A stretch of DNA of 64,000 bases from Variovorax soli NBRC 106424 (GCF_001591385.1 NZ_BCUU01000001.1:1-64000); one strand, 5' to 3'; shown: positions 9,168 to 17,888, counted from the first letter of the stretch. Numbers and translations are program-made. The notes: generated from the letters alone by a model not told the origin.

Positions 9168-10130
9168 ATGCGCCGGCCATTTCGTTCTTTCCTTCTCAGC
9201 GCCACCGTGTTGTTGGCCAGCCAGGCCCACGCCTGGCCCGATCAGCCGCTCACCCTCGTTGTCCCTTACACGCCCGGCACGGGCATCGACCTGATCGCGC
9301 GCCAACTGTCGGCGCAATTGCCCAGGACGCTGGGACAACCTGTGATCGTGGACAACGTACCCGGAGCCAGCGGCAACATCGGCAGCGAGCGGGTAGCGCG
9401 CGCCAAGCCCGATGGCTACACCCTGATGGTGCAGGTCAACACGCTGGTCATGAACAAGAGCCTGTACAAGTCGCTGGCCTATGACCCGGTGGCCGACTTC
9501 ACGCCGGTCGCGCTCACTTCCTGGGGCAGCCTTCTGCTGGTGACCAATCCCACCGTGCAAAAGGCGAAAACGCTCGCCGACATGGTGGCTGAAGCGAAGG
9601 CCGCTCCGGGCAAGCTGACGTATGCGACGCCCGGCGTCGGCACGCCGCACCACATGTCCATGGCCCTGCTGGCACAAAGCAGCGGCATCGACCTGCTCCA
9701 TGTGCCGTACAAAGGCACGGCCGGTGCGGTGACCGATCTGCTGGGCGGCCGCATCGACTTCATGTTCCTGCCAGTGCATGTCGCGCTTCAGCACATCCAG
9801 GCTGGCAAGCTGCGCGCGCTGGCAACCGGCAGCCCGCGGCGCCTGCCTCAGCTGCCAGACGTGCCAACGCTGGCCGAAGCGGGAGCCAAGGTCGACAACG
9901 TCGACATGTGGTACGGCGTGCTGGCACCCAAGGGCACCTCGCCCGACGTGGTCCGGCGGCTCAACCGCGAGATCGCGGCTGTGCTGAAGCAGCCGGAGGT
10001 CGCCAAGGCCTTCGAATCGCAAGGCATGGTGCCTGCCACCGCGACACCGGACGAGTTCGGTGCGCTGATCAAAAAGGACGCCGCCCGATGGGCCGAGGTC
10101 GTGCGCCGCGGCAACATCACCGCCGAATGA
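9168..10130 (+). CDS. Bug-family tripartite tricarboxylate-type periplasmic receptor
   Basis: Periplasmic solute-binding protein of the Bug/TctC family, greatly expanded in Burkholderiales, which binds carboxylated or aromatic acids. The 320-residue product has a Sec signal peptide (about 1-22, ending SQAHA-W) and the family motifs WPDQPLTLVVPYTPGTGIDLIAR and PGASGNIGSERVARAKPDGYT, followed by the second-domain GRIDFMFLP. ATG 9168 was preferred to an earlier in-frame start because it has an AGGAGA site and yields the signal peptide. No TctA or TctB membrane genes are nearby, as is common for orphan Bug receptors. It lies beside a LysR gene and an aromatic hydroxylase, which suggests an aromatic ligand. 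Confidence 0.93.
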   Translation: MRRPFRSFLLSATVLLASQAHAWPDQPLTLVVPYTPGTGIDLIARQLSAQLPRTLGQPVIVDNVPGASGNIGSERVARAKPDGYTLMVQVNTLVMNKSLYKSLAYDPVADFTPVALTSWGSLLLVTNPTVQKAKTLADMVAEAKAAPGKLTYATPGVGTPHHMSMALLAQSSGIDLLHVPYKGTAGAVTDLLGGRIDFMFLPVHVALQHIQAGKLRALATGSPRRLPQLPDVPTLAEAGAKVDNVDMWYGVLAPKGTSPDVVRRLNREIAAVLKQPEVAKAFESQGMVPATATPDEFGALIKKDAARWAEVVRRGNITAE

Positions 10131-10176
10131 TCGCTCTCGGCAGCGCTGTGGACGGCGCCGCGCGCGCCGACAGCGT

Positions 10177-11082
10177 TCACACGGACATCGACGGCAGGTG
10201 CTGCGCGATGGCCGCATCGAAGGCCTTCATGGCCTCCGTTTCGGCCGCGCCGCGACGAGACACGCGATAGAAGCCCAGCTTCACCTGCGGGTTCACCAGC
10301 GTGTCGATGCGCACATGGTGGCGCTTGCAGGCGGCCACGGCAAAGGTCGGCATCACCGCATGGCCAAAGCCGGCCTCGACCATGGAGATCTGCGTGGCAA
10401 GAAAGCTGACGGCCAGGCTGGCATCGTGGTCCGCTGCAACACCGATCTTGTGCATGTGCGTGTCGATGGCCCTTTGAATCGGGTTGTCCGAAGGCAGTGT
10501 GATCAGCGGCCTGCCACTCAATGACGCCCAGCCCGCGCGGCCGAGACCTTTTGGTTGTGCCGGTGCGGGCGAGACCTTCATCAGCACGAAGTCGGCCACG
10601 TGGCGGCGCACCAGTCCCGTGCCGACCTTGAAGAAGAAGCCCAGTCCAAGATCGGCTTCGCCGGACTCCACCATGTCCTGCACGCCTGGCAGATCGCTGT
10701 CGAGCAGCTGGATGCGCACATCCGGATGGTCCGTGCGGAACTTCGACAGCAGTTGCGGCAGCAGATGCGAAGACACCAGGGGCGTGGCCGCAATGCGCAA
10801 CTGCTGGCGTGCGGAGCGACCCAGCGCATCGACCTCGGCCGTGGCGTCGTCGAGTTGCTGAAGTACCGACTCCGCCACTAATGCGAACCGCCGCCCCGCG
10901 TCCGTGAGCTGGACCGCGCGCGTGGTGCGGTCGAACAGGCGCGCGCCGAGCTGGCGCTCGAGCTCGCGCACCAGGATGCTGAGCCCGGCCTGCGTCATGT
11001 GGGCTCGCTCGGCCGCGCGCGTGAAGCTGCCCGCGCGGGCGACGTAGAGGAAGGCACGGATCTGGCGCATGGAAAGGTTCAT
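10177..11082 (-). CDS. LysR-type transcriptional regulator
   Basis: A 301-residue regulator with an N-terminal winged helix-turn-helix (about 3-62; SFTRAAERAHMTQAGLSILVRELE) and a LysR substrate-binding domain (about 90-295). It is divergent from the FAD monooxygenase at 11209 across a 126-base intergenic region and convergent with the Bug receptor gene. The arrangement suggests control of both flanking units by an aromatic effector; the effector is not identifiable. A second in-frame ATG lies at codon 5. Confidence 0.93.
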   Translation of the reverse strand: MNLSMRQIRAFLYVARAGSFTRAAERAHMTQAGLSILVRELERQLGARLFDRTTRAVQLTDAGRRFALVAESVLQQLDDATAEVDALGRSARQQLRIAATPLVSSHLLPQLLSKFRTDHPDVRIQLLDSDLPGVQDMVESGEADLGLGFFFKVGTGLVRRHVADFVLMKVSPAPAQPKGLGRAGWASLSGRPLITLPSDNPIQRAIDTHMHKIGVAADHDASLAVSFLATQISMVEAGFGHAVMPTFAVAACKRHHVRIDTLVNPQVKLGFYRVSRRGAAETEAMKAFDAAIAQHLPSMSV

Positions 11083-11100
11083 ATGAGCATTTTATGAGTC

Positions 11101-11125
11101 CATGTCACATCTAAACTTGTCTAAT
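11101..11125 (+). promoter_or_regulatory. Promoter block of the FAD monooxygenase, similar to 9047-9070
   Basis: Contains CATGTCACAT and CTAAACTTGT in the same order and orientation as the block upstream of the Bug gene. It lies between divergent lysR (start 11082) and the monooxygenase (start 11209), so it is a candidate binding site for the LysR protein. Confidence 0.45.
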
Positions 11126-11208
11126 TCCTGCATGCCGCGTCCAATGTCGGCTGGACAAGCGGCCGCCCGGCCGTGCACCCGCAACAAACAGTGGACAGGT
11201 CTCGGGAC

Positions 11209-12825
11209 ATGACAGACAAGAAGGCAGGAATCGACAGCGCGCAGACGCAGGTACTCATCGTCGGCGGGGGGCCGGTCGGAATGGGGCTGGCGATCGATCT
11301 CGGGCAGCGCGGCATCCGCTGCACGGTGGTCGAGCGCTACGCGACGCCCCAACCGATTCCGAAGGGCCAGAACCTGACCCAGCGCACCATGGAGCATTTC
11401 CACTTCTGGGGCGCCGAGCCGGCGCTGCGTGCGGCACGCACCATCCCGCCGGAGTACGGCATCGGGGGCCTCACGGCCCACGGCACGCTGCTTGGCGACT
11501 ACCACTACGACTGGCTGCAGCGCGACCTGGTGCGCCCCTACTACTTCCAGTCCAACGAGCGCCTGCCGCAGTACGCGACCGAAGCCGTGTTGCGCCGCCG
11601 CGCGGCCGAGCTGCCCAGCGTGCAAACCCTGTATGGCTGGAAGGCGGACACGGTGACGTCCTCGGCCGATGGGGTCGAAGTGCAAATCAGTGAACGCGAG
11701 GGCAGCGGGCGCCGCACGCTGCGCGCCGACTACCTGGTCGGCTGCGACGGCAGCCGCTCCACCGTGCGTGAGCAGGCCGGCATCACGCAAACGCTGTCCG
11801 ACCATGACCGCCTGATGGCGCTGGTGGTGTTCCGCTCCCGCCAGTTGCACGAGCTGCTGGCGCGCTACCCCGGCAAGTCCTACTACAACGTGCTGCAGCC
11901 CGAGCTGAACGGGTACTGGAAGTTCTTCGGCCGCGTGGATCTGGGCGAGACTTGGTTCTTCCATGCACCGGTTCCGCCGGGCACCACCCGCGACAACTTC
12001 GACTTCGCGCGCTATCTGCATGAAGCCGTGGGCGCCGAGTTCGACGTGGCGTTCGAGCACATCGGCTTCTGGGACCTGCGCTTCGCCATCGCCGACCGCT
12101 ACCGCGCCGGCCGCGTGTTCATCGCCGGAGATGCCGCCCACAGCCATCCGCCCTACGGCGGGTATGGCGTGAACACCGGCTTCGAGGACGCCCGCAACCT
12201 GGGCTGGAAGCTGGCGGCGGCGCTGCAGGGCTGGGGCGGCGACGCCCTGCTCGATTCATACGATCGCGAGCGCCGGCCCGTGTTCGCTTCCACGGCGAGT
12301 GACTTCATCGCGCGCTCGATCGAGGTCGACCGTGCCTTCCTGCATGCGCACGACCCGGCGCGCGACCGCGCAGCGTTTGAAAAAGCCTGGCGCGCGCGCA
12401 GCGAAGGGGCGGTGGGTGAAGTGCAGTCCTTCGAGCCGCATTACGAGGGTTCGCCAGTCGTCGCCGGGACGCAGGGCCCCGGGGGCAGCGCCGTCGGCCG
12501 GCACAGCTTCGACGCCCGTCCCGGGCACCACCTGGCGCCAGCGGCGTTGACGTCCGGCGGCAATGTCTACGATCGACTGGGACCGGGCTTCACGTTGCTG
12601 GCCATGGGCGCCGATCCGGACCGCGTCGCACGCTTCGTCGAGGCGGCACGCAGCCTGTCGCTGCCGCTGACGGTGATCGAGGCCTCACGCGAAGGCGAAT
12701 GCGCCCGATATGCGGCGGGCCTGGTTCTCGTGCGTCCGGATCAGTTCGTCGCCTGGACTGACGCGAACGACGTGGACGCAGTGCCGCCGGCGCAGATCCT
12801 GAGGGTCGCCAGCGGCCGGGTGTAG
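11209..12825 (+). CDS. FAD-dependent aromatic-ring monooxygenase (PheA/MhpA/TfdB superfamily)
   Basis: Group A flavoprotein hydroxylase that would use NAD(P)H and O2 to hydroxylate a phenolic ring. The 538-residue product has the GxGxxG dinucleotide fold VLIVGGGPVGMGLAIDLGQRG (about 16-36), the LVGCDGSRSTVREQAG motif (about 170-185) and the second FAD motif GRVFIAGDAAHSHPPYGGYGVNTGFEDARNLGWKLA (about 302-337), then a thioredoxin-like C-terminal domain. ATG 11209 was chosen; an in-frame GTG at 11173 would add 12 residues. It is divergent from LysR and likely initiates aromatic breakdown together with the extradiol dioxygenase downstream. The substrate is unknown. Confidence 0.92.
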   Translation: MTDKKAGIDSAQTQVLIVGGGPVGMGLAIDLGQRGIRCTVVERYATPQPIPKGQNLTQRTMEHFHFWGAEPALRAARTIPPEYGIGGLTAHGTLLGDYHYDWLQRDLVRPYYFQSNERLPQYATEAVLRRRAAELPSVQTLYGWKADTVTSSADGVEVQISEREGSGRRTLRADYLVGCDGSRSTVREQAGITQTLSDHDRLMALVVFRSRQLHELLARYPGKSYYNVLQPELNGYWKFFGRVDLGETWFFHAPVPPGTTRDNFDFARYLHEAVGAEFDVAFEHIGFWDLRFAIADRYRAGRVFIAGDAAHSHPPYGGYGVNTGFEDARNLGWKLAAALQGWGGDALLDSYDRERRPVFASTASDFIARSIEVDRAFLHAHDPARDRAAFEKAWRARSEGAVGEVQSFEPHYEGSPVVAGTQGPGGSAVGRHSFDARPGHHLAPAALTSGGNVYDRLGPGFTLLAMGADPDRVARFVEAARSLSLPLTVIEASREGECARYAAGLVLVRPDQFVAWTDANDVDAVPPAQILRVASGRV

Positions 12826-12847
12826 CCGGCAGCAATCACTGTGATGG

Positions 12848-13255
12848 TCAGCGCGCACGCACCCAGTTCTCCACTTCGAGCGCAGGCACTCGCTCGAATT
12901 CGGCCATGTTGTTCGTCACCAGCACCAGGCCTTCGCTGCGTGCGTGGCCCGCAATATGCAGGTCATTCACTCCAATGGGTTGGCCGATCTTTTCCAGGGC
13001 AGCACGGATGGCCCCATAGTGCTGGGCGGCCTTGGCGCCGTAGGGCAAAACAATCAAGCGACTGCAAAAGTCCTCGATCACGGAAAGGTTCTCGCCCACG
13101 CGGCTGCTTTTCTCCGCGCCATGCATGAGTTCGGCCAGGGTGATGGAGGAGATTGCCATGCGGCTTGCGTTCGCATTGAAGGTCGCCAGCACCTCGACGG
13201 GGCGCCGCTTCAACACGTAGATGACGATGTTGGTGTCCAGCAGGTAGCGCAGCAT
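12848..13255 (-). CDS. vapC: VapC-family PIN-domain toxin
   Basis: The 135-residue PIN-domain endoribonuclease is the toxin of a VapBC pair; characterised homologues cleave initiator tRNA. The acidic active site is visible: LLDTNIVIY (Asp 7), an ITLAELMHG Glu (about 41), and VNDLHIAGHA (Asp about 98) with LVTNNMAEF (about 112-120). It overlaps the vapB stop by one base. It lies antisense between two catabolic genes and is not expected to take part in catabolism. Confidence 0.93.
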   Translation of the reverse strand: MLRYLLDTNIVIYVLKRRPVEVLATFNANASRMAISSITLAELMHGAEKSSRVGENLSVIEDFCSRLIVLPYGAKAAQHYGAIRAALEKIGQPIGVNDLHIAGHARSEGLVLVTNNMAEFERVPALEVENWVRAR

Positions 13256-13488
13256 CAGAGCGATTCCCGCTCCGACTGATGCTGATTGGCGCGCTCAGGT
13301 AGGAAGTCGTCGCTGACACGGGGGCCGTCCAGGAAAAAGCTGTCCCAGGTTTGGCCCAGAGGCGCGAGGATGCGCTCGTTGCCCCTGATGCGTACTTCCA
13401 CCTTGCGGATGCCCTCAGGCAGGCGCACGTCCAAGGGAAGGCGCACGGCCTGGGTGCGGTTGTTGACGAACACGGTTCCGATGGACAT
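13255..13488 (-). CDS. vapB: VapB-family antitoxin (AbrB/SpoVT-like)
   Basis: The 77-residue product has an N-terminal swapped-hairpin AbrB DNA-binding fold (about 1-48, with FVNNRTQAVRLPLDVRLPEG) and an acidic/hydrophilic C-terminal tail that would wrap VapC. It precedes vapC and overlaps its start. A clear AAGGAGA ribosome site lies upstream, and a small dyad overlaps the predicted promoter. Confidence 0.92.
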   Translation of the reverse strand: MSIGTVFVNNRTQAVRLPLDVRLPEGIRKVEVRIRGNERILAPLGQTWDSFFLDGPRVSDDFLPERANQHQSERESL

Positions 13489-13510
13489 GCCGATCTCCTT
13501 GCGAAAGGGT

Positions 13511-13530
13511 ATATGGCAATTGTATATTGC
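13511..13530 (-). promoter_or_regulatory. vapB: vapBC promoter with dyad GCAAT-N5-ATTGC
   Basis: A perfect inverted repeat GCAAT/ATTGC (13516-13530) sits in an AT-rich stretch that, read on the minus strand, supplies TATACA- and CATATAC-type -10 sequences, about 25-40 bases upstream of vapB. VapBC complexes usually repress their own promoter through such dyads; assignment by analogy. Confidence 0.5.
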
Positions 13531-13549
13531 ACCGCGAACCCGTCAAGGC

Positions 13550-14488
13550 TCAGGCTTCGCTGTTCTGGATGAAGTAGTCCGGTACCGCCGGCCCCCACAG
13601 GTACAGCGAATCCTCCGGCGGATGATCGCCCGCCGCCCAGGTCGCGCCGGCCGGCACGAAATCCATGTCGGCCGAATATTCGGCGAACGAGCCCCAGGGG
13701 TCGCGCACGTAGTGGAAGTAGTTGGACCCGAGCACATGGCGCGCGGTGCCCCAGCCCTGCAGGTAGCCGCCCCTGCGCATCTGCTCGGCGCCCAGGCCGA
13801 CTTCGTCGATGCCGGCCACGTCCCACGAACTGTGGTGCCAGCCGGACGCACTGCTCGCGGCGAATGCCACCAGGTGATGGTCCGAGCCATGCCGCGCGTG
13901 CAGGAAGGCCACGATGTCGCGCGAGCGGTCGGACAGCCGCAGCCCCAGTGCGTCGCGATAGAAGGCGATCGAGCGGTCGATGTCCGAGCTGAACAGCAGT
14001 ACATGCGACAGGCGGCGCGGCCGCACCGTCTGGACCGCCTCGTGGCCCGTCACGCCTCGGTGGCCGGCGCGCTGCGCCTTGTCCGTTGGCGGCGTCATGG
14101 CGCTGGGCGTGGTCTTGGGCCCGACCTTCAAACGAAGCAGGTTGCCGTCCGGGTCCAGGAACCAGAAGCCCTCGGGCTCGGCCCCGCCATAGGCAGGCGC
14201 CGGCCGGCCGCCGTGCGCCCGGATCTGGGCCACCAGCGCCTCGTATTCGTTGGCGTAGCAGTGCAGACCCAGATAGGCCAGGCGCTTTCTCGCGCCTTCG
14301 TGGATGCGGCCCCAGACGTGCGGGTTGCCGAAGGTGCGCAGATCCAATCGGTTGGCACCGGTGTCGGATACCTCCAGGCCGAAGCAGCCGAAGAAGTCCT
14401 TCGCCTGCGACAGAGAAGGCACCTCGAGCGCGAAGTGGTCGATCGAGTGGATGCCGAAACGCGATTCGCCAGGTTGATTCCAGGACAT
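13550..14488 (-). CDS. Extradiol ring-cleavage dioxygenase (catechol 2,3-dioxygenase type, VOC fold)
   Basis: Type I extradiol dioxygenase that would open a catecholic ring next to the diol using Fe(II) and O2. The 312-residue product has two VOC domains; the C-terminal one is catalytic, with candidate metal ligands His162 (LSHVLLF), His218 or His219 (SGWHHSSWDV) and Glu270 (DPWGSFAEY) and the family pattern SNYFHYVRDPWGSFAE. It follows the TfdB-like hydroxylase gene on the minus strand, so it probably cleaves the product of that hydroxylase. The metal-binding residues are intact, so the enzyme should be active. Confidence 0.92.
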   Translation of the reverse strand: MSWNQPGESRFGIHSIDHFALEVPSLSQAKDFFGCFGLEVSDTGANRLDLRTFGNPHVWGRIHEGARKRLAYLGLHCYANEYEALVAQIRAHGGRPAPAYGGAEPEGFWFLDPDGNLLRLKVGPKTTPSAMTPPTDKAQRAGHRGVTGHEAVQTVRPRRLSHVLLFSSDIDRSIAFYRDALGLRLSDRSRDIVAFLHARHGSDHHLVAFAASSASGWHHSSWDVAGIDEVGLGAEQMRRGGYLQGWGTARHVLGSNYFHYVRDPWGSFAEYSADMDFVPAGATWAAGDHPPEDSLYLWGPAVPDYFIQNSEA

Positions 14489-14518
14489 GGTCGTCTCCTT
14501 GCTTGTAGGCCAGGGGTT

Positions 14519-16276
14519 TCAGGCCGGCAGGGCCAGCACCTGCCGCATGGCGCGGCGCAGGCAGGCGACGGGTTCGCCCTGCCCGCCCAGTTCCTTCTCG
14601 CGCCATGCGATGTGGCGGTCGGGCCGCACCAGCAGGCAGCCGTTCTCCGCGATGTCGCACAACTGGTGCCAGCGGCCATAGACGTCCTGCGCGTCGCAAT
14701 ACGGGCCGCCGATGGAGACCACGTCGATGGCCACGCCCACCTCCTGCGCCACCTGGCGCGCCGCGTCGCGCCAGGCGTTGCCGCCTACGCCGGTCAGCAG
14801 CGTGAAGCGCCCGCGGCCGACCAGGTCGAGCGTCGAGATCTTCTGCAGACCGCGCTGCAGCCACGCATGCGGCAGGCTGGCGCCGGGATAGGTGGTGGCA
14901 TGGTGGTAGAGCTGCGGGTCGCGCGTCGGCGCGGGAAGGGTCGTGCCGTCCGGCACCACGGCGGCGGACCGGTACACCTGCCCCAGCTCCACGCCGTGGC
15001 AGTTGAACTGGTAGTTCTGCAGCGCCACGGCCTGCCGCAAGGCGTCGCGCCGTTCGCGCCCGCGCGCGGTGTCGCCGTAGAGCTCTTCCACGTTGGCCCA
15101 GCCTTCGGCCTCGTTCTGGCCTGGCGCGAAGCCCAGCGCGTCGGAGATGGGCAGCATGTCGCGCACCGACTGCATGGCCCGGTCCACCACCTGCCGGCCC
15201 ACCGGCTGGCGCTCGTGCGTGTAGGTGTCCAGCAGCGCCTCGCCGGCCTTGCCCTGCAGCACCAGCGCCAGCTTCCACGCCAGGTTGAAGCCATCCTGGA
15301 TGCAGGTGTTGGTGCCCAGGCCGTTGGCGGGCGGATGGCGGTGCGCGGCGTTGCCGGCGATGAGCACGCGCCCCTTGTTCATCGTCTGCGCCATGACCTG
15401 GTTGATGGTCCACTTGGAGACAGCCTTGACCTTGATGGCGATGTCGGGGTCGCCGATGGTGGCACGCGCCCGCTCGATCACGGCGGCCTCGCTCAGGTCG
15501 GGCTCGCCCTGCGCGGGGTCGTACATGAACAGCAGCACCCACTCGGTCCAGGGCCGCACGCTGATCCAGGTGCCGCTGCCCACCCAGTAGTTGTTGCCCG
15601 GCTGCGTCATCCAGTACAGCACGCCGGGGCGGTGCGCGGTGTACTTGGTCAGGTCGGCTTCCAGCCACACATTCACCGCCGCGCCCAGGCCCATCTGCCC
15701 CTCGGTGGGAAAGCCGATCTCCTTGACCACCACGCTGTTGTCGCCGTCGGCGCCGATGGCGTAGCGCGAGACGACCTCGAACGCCTCGCCGGTGAGCCTG
15801 TCGCGGCAGGTCGAGTGCACCGCGTCAGCGTCCTGCCGCATGGCGACCAGCCCGGTGTTGAAGAGGAATTCGGCGCCGCGTTCGCGCGCCGTGTCCAGCA
15901 GGATCGGCTCCATCAGGTGCTGCGGGATGTTGCACATGCTCGCGGGGCTCGCCAGCTCGTAGTCCATGCGCCGCTGCGGCCCGCTGCCCCAGGTCTGCAG
16001 GCGTGCGATCTCGGTGCCGGCGAAGCTGGTGGCCCAGATGTTGTTGCTCATCAGGTGGTTGGGGGTGGCCGCCTGCATCACGCGCTCTTCGATGCCCAGG
16101 TCGCGAAACACCTCCATGGTGCGCTGGTTGGTGATGTGCGCACGCGGCGAGTTGGCCGTGCCGGGGTAGCGCGTGATGGCCAGCGTCTTCACCCCGAGGG
16201 TGGCCAGCTGGGCGGTGGCGGACAGGCCGGCCGGGCCGGCGCCGACGACAAACACATCGGTTTCGATCTTGCGCAT
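14519..16276 (-). CDS. TfdB-like FAD phenol hydroxylase (2,4-dichlorophenol 6-monooxygenase family)
   Basis: The 585-residue flavoprotein matches the TfdB pattern through its length: IETDVFVVGAGPAGLSA FAD fold (about 4-20), SPRAHITNQRTMEV (about 43-56), YAIGADGDNSVVV, the GNAAHRHPPANGLGTNTCIQDGFNLAWKLA motif (about 308-337) and a C-terminal LLVRPDRHIAWR. TfdB enzymes ortho-hydroxylate (chloro)phenols to catechols. The frame is open 44 codons upstream, but ATG 16276 gives the canonical N-terminus. It sits between the FAA hydrolase and the extradiol dioxygenase. Whether the substrate is chlorinated cannot be told from the sequence. Confidence 0.92.
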   Translation of the reverse strand: MRKIETDVFVVGAGPAGLSATAQLATLGVKTLAITRYPGTANSPRAHITNQRTMEVFRDLGIEERVMQAATPNHLMSNNIWATSFAGTEIARLQTWGSGPQRRMDYELASPASMCNIPQHLMEPILLDTARERGAEFLFNTGLVAMRQDADAVHSTCRDRLTGEAFEVVSRYAIGADGDNSVVVKEIGFPTEGQMGLGAAVNVWLEADLTKYTAHRPGVLYWMTQPGNNYWVGSGTWISVRPWTEWVLLFMYDPAQGEPDLSEAAVIERARATIGDPDIAIKVKAVSKWTINQVMAQTMNKGRVLIAGNAAHRHPPANGLGTNTCIQDGFNLAWKLALVLQGKAGEALLDTYTHERQPVGRQVVDRAMQSVRDMLPISDALGFAPGQNEAEGWANVEELYGDTARGRERRDALRQAVALQNYQFNCHGVELGQVYRSAAVVPDGTTLPAPTRDPQLYHHATTYPGASLPHAWLQRGLQKISTLDLVGRGRFTLLTGVGGNAWRDAARQVAQEVGVAIDVVSIGGPYCDAQDVYGRWHQLCDIAENGCLLVRPDRHIAWREKELGGQGEPVACLRRAMRQVLALPA

Positions 16277-16292
16277 GGCAGGCTCCCGGGCG

Positions 16293-17147
16293 TCAGGCGC
16301 GCTGTTCGTCGCGGATGGTGTTTCGCAGCAGGCCGATGCGTTCGATCTCGACCTCGACCACGTCGCCCGCGTGCATGTACAGCTTGGGCGTGCGGCCGAG
16401 TCCGACACCGGCCGGCGTGCCCGAGAAGATGATGTCGCCGGGCTGCAGCGTCATGGCCTCGCTGACGGTGGCGATGACCGAGGCCACGTCGTGGATCATC
16501 TCGGCGGTGTTGGACGACTGCACGGTCTGCCCGTTCAGACGGGTCTCGATCTTCAGGCCCGCGCCGCCGGCCGGCAGATCGTCGGCAGTGACCAGGTACG
16601 GGCCCCAGGCGCCGGTGCCGTCGAAGTTCTTGCCCACCGTCCACTGGGGCGACTTGAACTGGTACTCGCGCACCGACACCTCGTTGCCCACGGCGTAGCC
16701 GAACACGCAGTCCAGCGCGCGCTCCTTGGGAATGTGGCGCCCGCCCTGGCCCAGCACCACCACCATCTCGCCCTCGAAGTCCAGCGAGTCGCTCGCGAGC
16801 GGACGCTCGATCGCCGCCCCGTGCGCGGTGAGACTGGTGGTCGCGCGCAGGAACAGCGTGGGGTAGTCGGGCTGCTCGTACGGGCTCTCCTTGGTGTGGT
16901 CGGCGTAGTTCAGGCCCACGCAGATGATCTTCGCGGGCTGCGCCGCGGGCGCCAGCAGCGTGACGGCATCGGGGTCGACCGTCTGGTGGCTGCGCTGTGC
17001 CAGGGCCTGCAGCGTGGCCAGGCTGGCGCCCTGGCGCAGCAGCTCGCCCAGGTCCGCGCCGGGCGGCGTGTCCAGCACCGCCAGGCCGCGTTCCGTCAGG
17101 GCGCCAACGCGGCGCTGGCCATCGAGAAGGAAGGTCGCGAGTTTCAT
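16293..17147 (-). CDS. Fumarylacetoacetate hydrolase (FAH)-family protein
   Basis: The 284-residue product has the FAH C-terminal fold: KIICVGLNYADHTKE (about 73-87), metal ligands in DFEGEMVVVLG (Glu about 124-126), GYAVGNEVSVREYQ and the signature GDIIFSGTPAGVGLG near the C-terminus. Such enzymes hydrolyse C-C bonds in 1,3-diketones or decarboxylate/hydrate ring-cleavage products. Placed just upstream of the TfdB-like and extradiol genes, it likely acts on the meta-cleavage product. A second, distinct FAH-family gene occurs at 38620. Confidence 0.9.
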   Translation of the reverse strand: MKLATFLLDGQRRVGALTERGLAVLDTPPGADLGELLRQGASLATLQALAQRSHQTVDPDAVTLLAPAAQPAKIICVGLNYADHTKESPYEQPDYPTLFLRATTSLTAHGAAIERPLASDSLDFEGEMVVVLGQGGRHIPKERALDCVFGYAVGNEVSVREYQFKSPQWTVGKNFDGTGAWGPYLVTADDLPAGGAGLKIETRLNGQTVQSSNTAEMIHDVASVIATVSEAMTLQPGDIIFSGTPAGVGLGRTPKLYMHAGDVVEVEIERIGLLRNTIRDEQRA

Positions 17148-17195
17148 GGGATGTCTCCGTTCATGTCGGTCGATGGCGAGTGCCGCGGCGCCTGC

Positions 17196-17822
17196 TTACC
17201 TGGCGGCCTGGCCGGCGGAGAAGCTGGTGATGAGGTTGCGGTAGTCGGGGATGTGGTTCGAGAACAGGGTGCCCAGTCCCTCGATGTCGTTGCGCCAGTC
17301 GCGGTGCAGTTCGCAGGCAGCACCGAACCACGTCATGAGCTGAACGCCCGCCTCGGCCATGCGGTTCCAGGCGGCATTGCGCGTGACCTCGTTGAAGGTG
17401 CCCGACGCGTCCGTGACCACGAAGACCTCGTAGCCGGCCTCGATGGCCGACAGCGCGGGAAAGGCCACGCAGACCTCGGTCACCACGCCGGCGATGACCA
17501 GCTGCTTCTTGCCGGTGGCCTTCACAGCCTTGACGAAGTCCTCGTTGTCCCAGGCGTTGATCTGGCCGGGACGCGGAATGAACGGCGCGTCCGGATGGAT
17601 CTGCTTGAGCTCGGGCACCAGCGGGCCGTTGGGGCCGTTCTCGAAGCTGGTGGTCAGGATCGTCGGCAGCTTGAAGTACTTCGCCAGGTCGGCCAGCGCG
17701 AGCACGTTGTTCTTGAACGCATCGGGGCCGATGTCGCGGACCAGGGAAAGCAGGCCGGCCTGGTGGTCGACGAGCAGCACGGCTGCATCGTTCTTGTCGA
17801 GGCGGCGATAGGGCTTGGACAT
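17196..17822 (-). CDS. Isochorismatase-like cysteine hydrolase (YcaC family)
   Basis: The 208-residue product belongs to the isochorismatase superfamily, with the expected catalytic Asp in VLLVDHQAGL (about 20), the Lys in the KATGKKQLVIAG region and the catalytic Cys in GVVTEVCVAFPALSA (about 118). ATG 17822 is preceded by a good AGGAGA site; an upstream in-frame extension overlaps the divergent promoter and was rejected. The YcaC-type substrate is unknown. It heads the minus-strand catabolic run and is divergent from the LysR gene at 17947. Confidence 0.9.
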   Translation of the reverse strand: MSKPYRRLDKNDAAVLLVDHQAGLLSLVRDIGPDAFKNNVLALADLAKYFKLPTILTTSFENGPNGPLVPELKQIHPDAPFIPRPGQINAWDNEDFVKAVKATGKKQLVIAGVVTEVCVAFPALSAIEAGYEVFVVTDASGTFNEVTRNAAWNRMAEAGVQLMTWFGAACELHRDWRNDIEGLGTLFSNHIPDYRNLITSFSAGQAAR

Positions 17823-17888
17823 GGTGATCTCCTGAGTGGGTGGGTTGACGTCGTCGGCAGCTCTCTGCCTGGCCTCTACGATATTCAT

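Noticed and set aside
9168..10130. Complete tripartite tricarboxylate transporter locus
   Set aside because: Only the receptor is present; no TctA- or TctB-like membrane proteins are encoded nearby.
12963..15668. 901-codon minus-strand open frame across vapBC and the dioxygenase
   Set aside because: It runs out of frame through genes with intact active-site motifs and has shadow composition.
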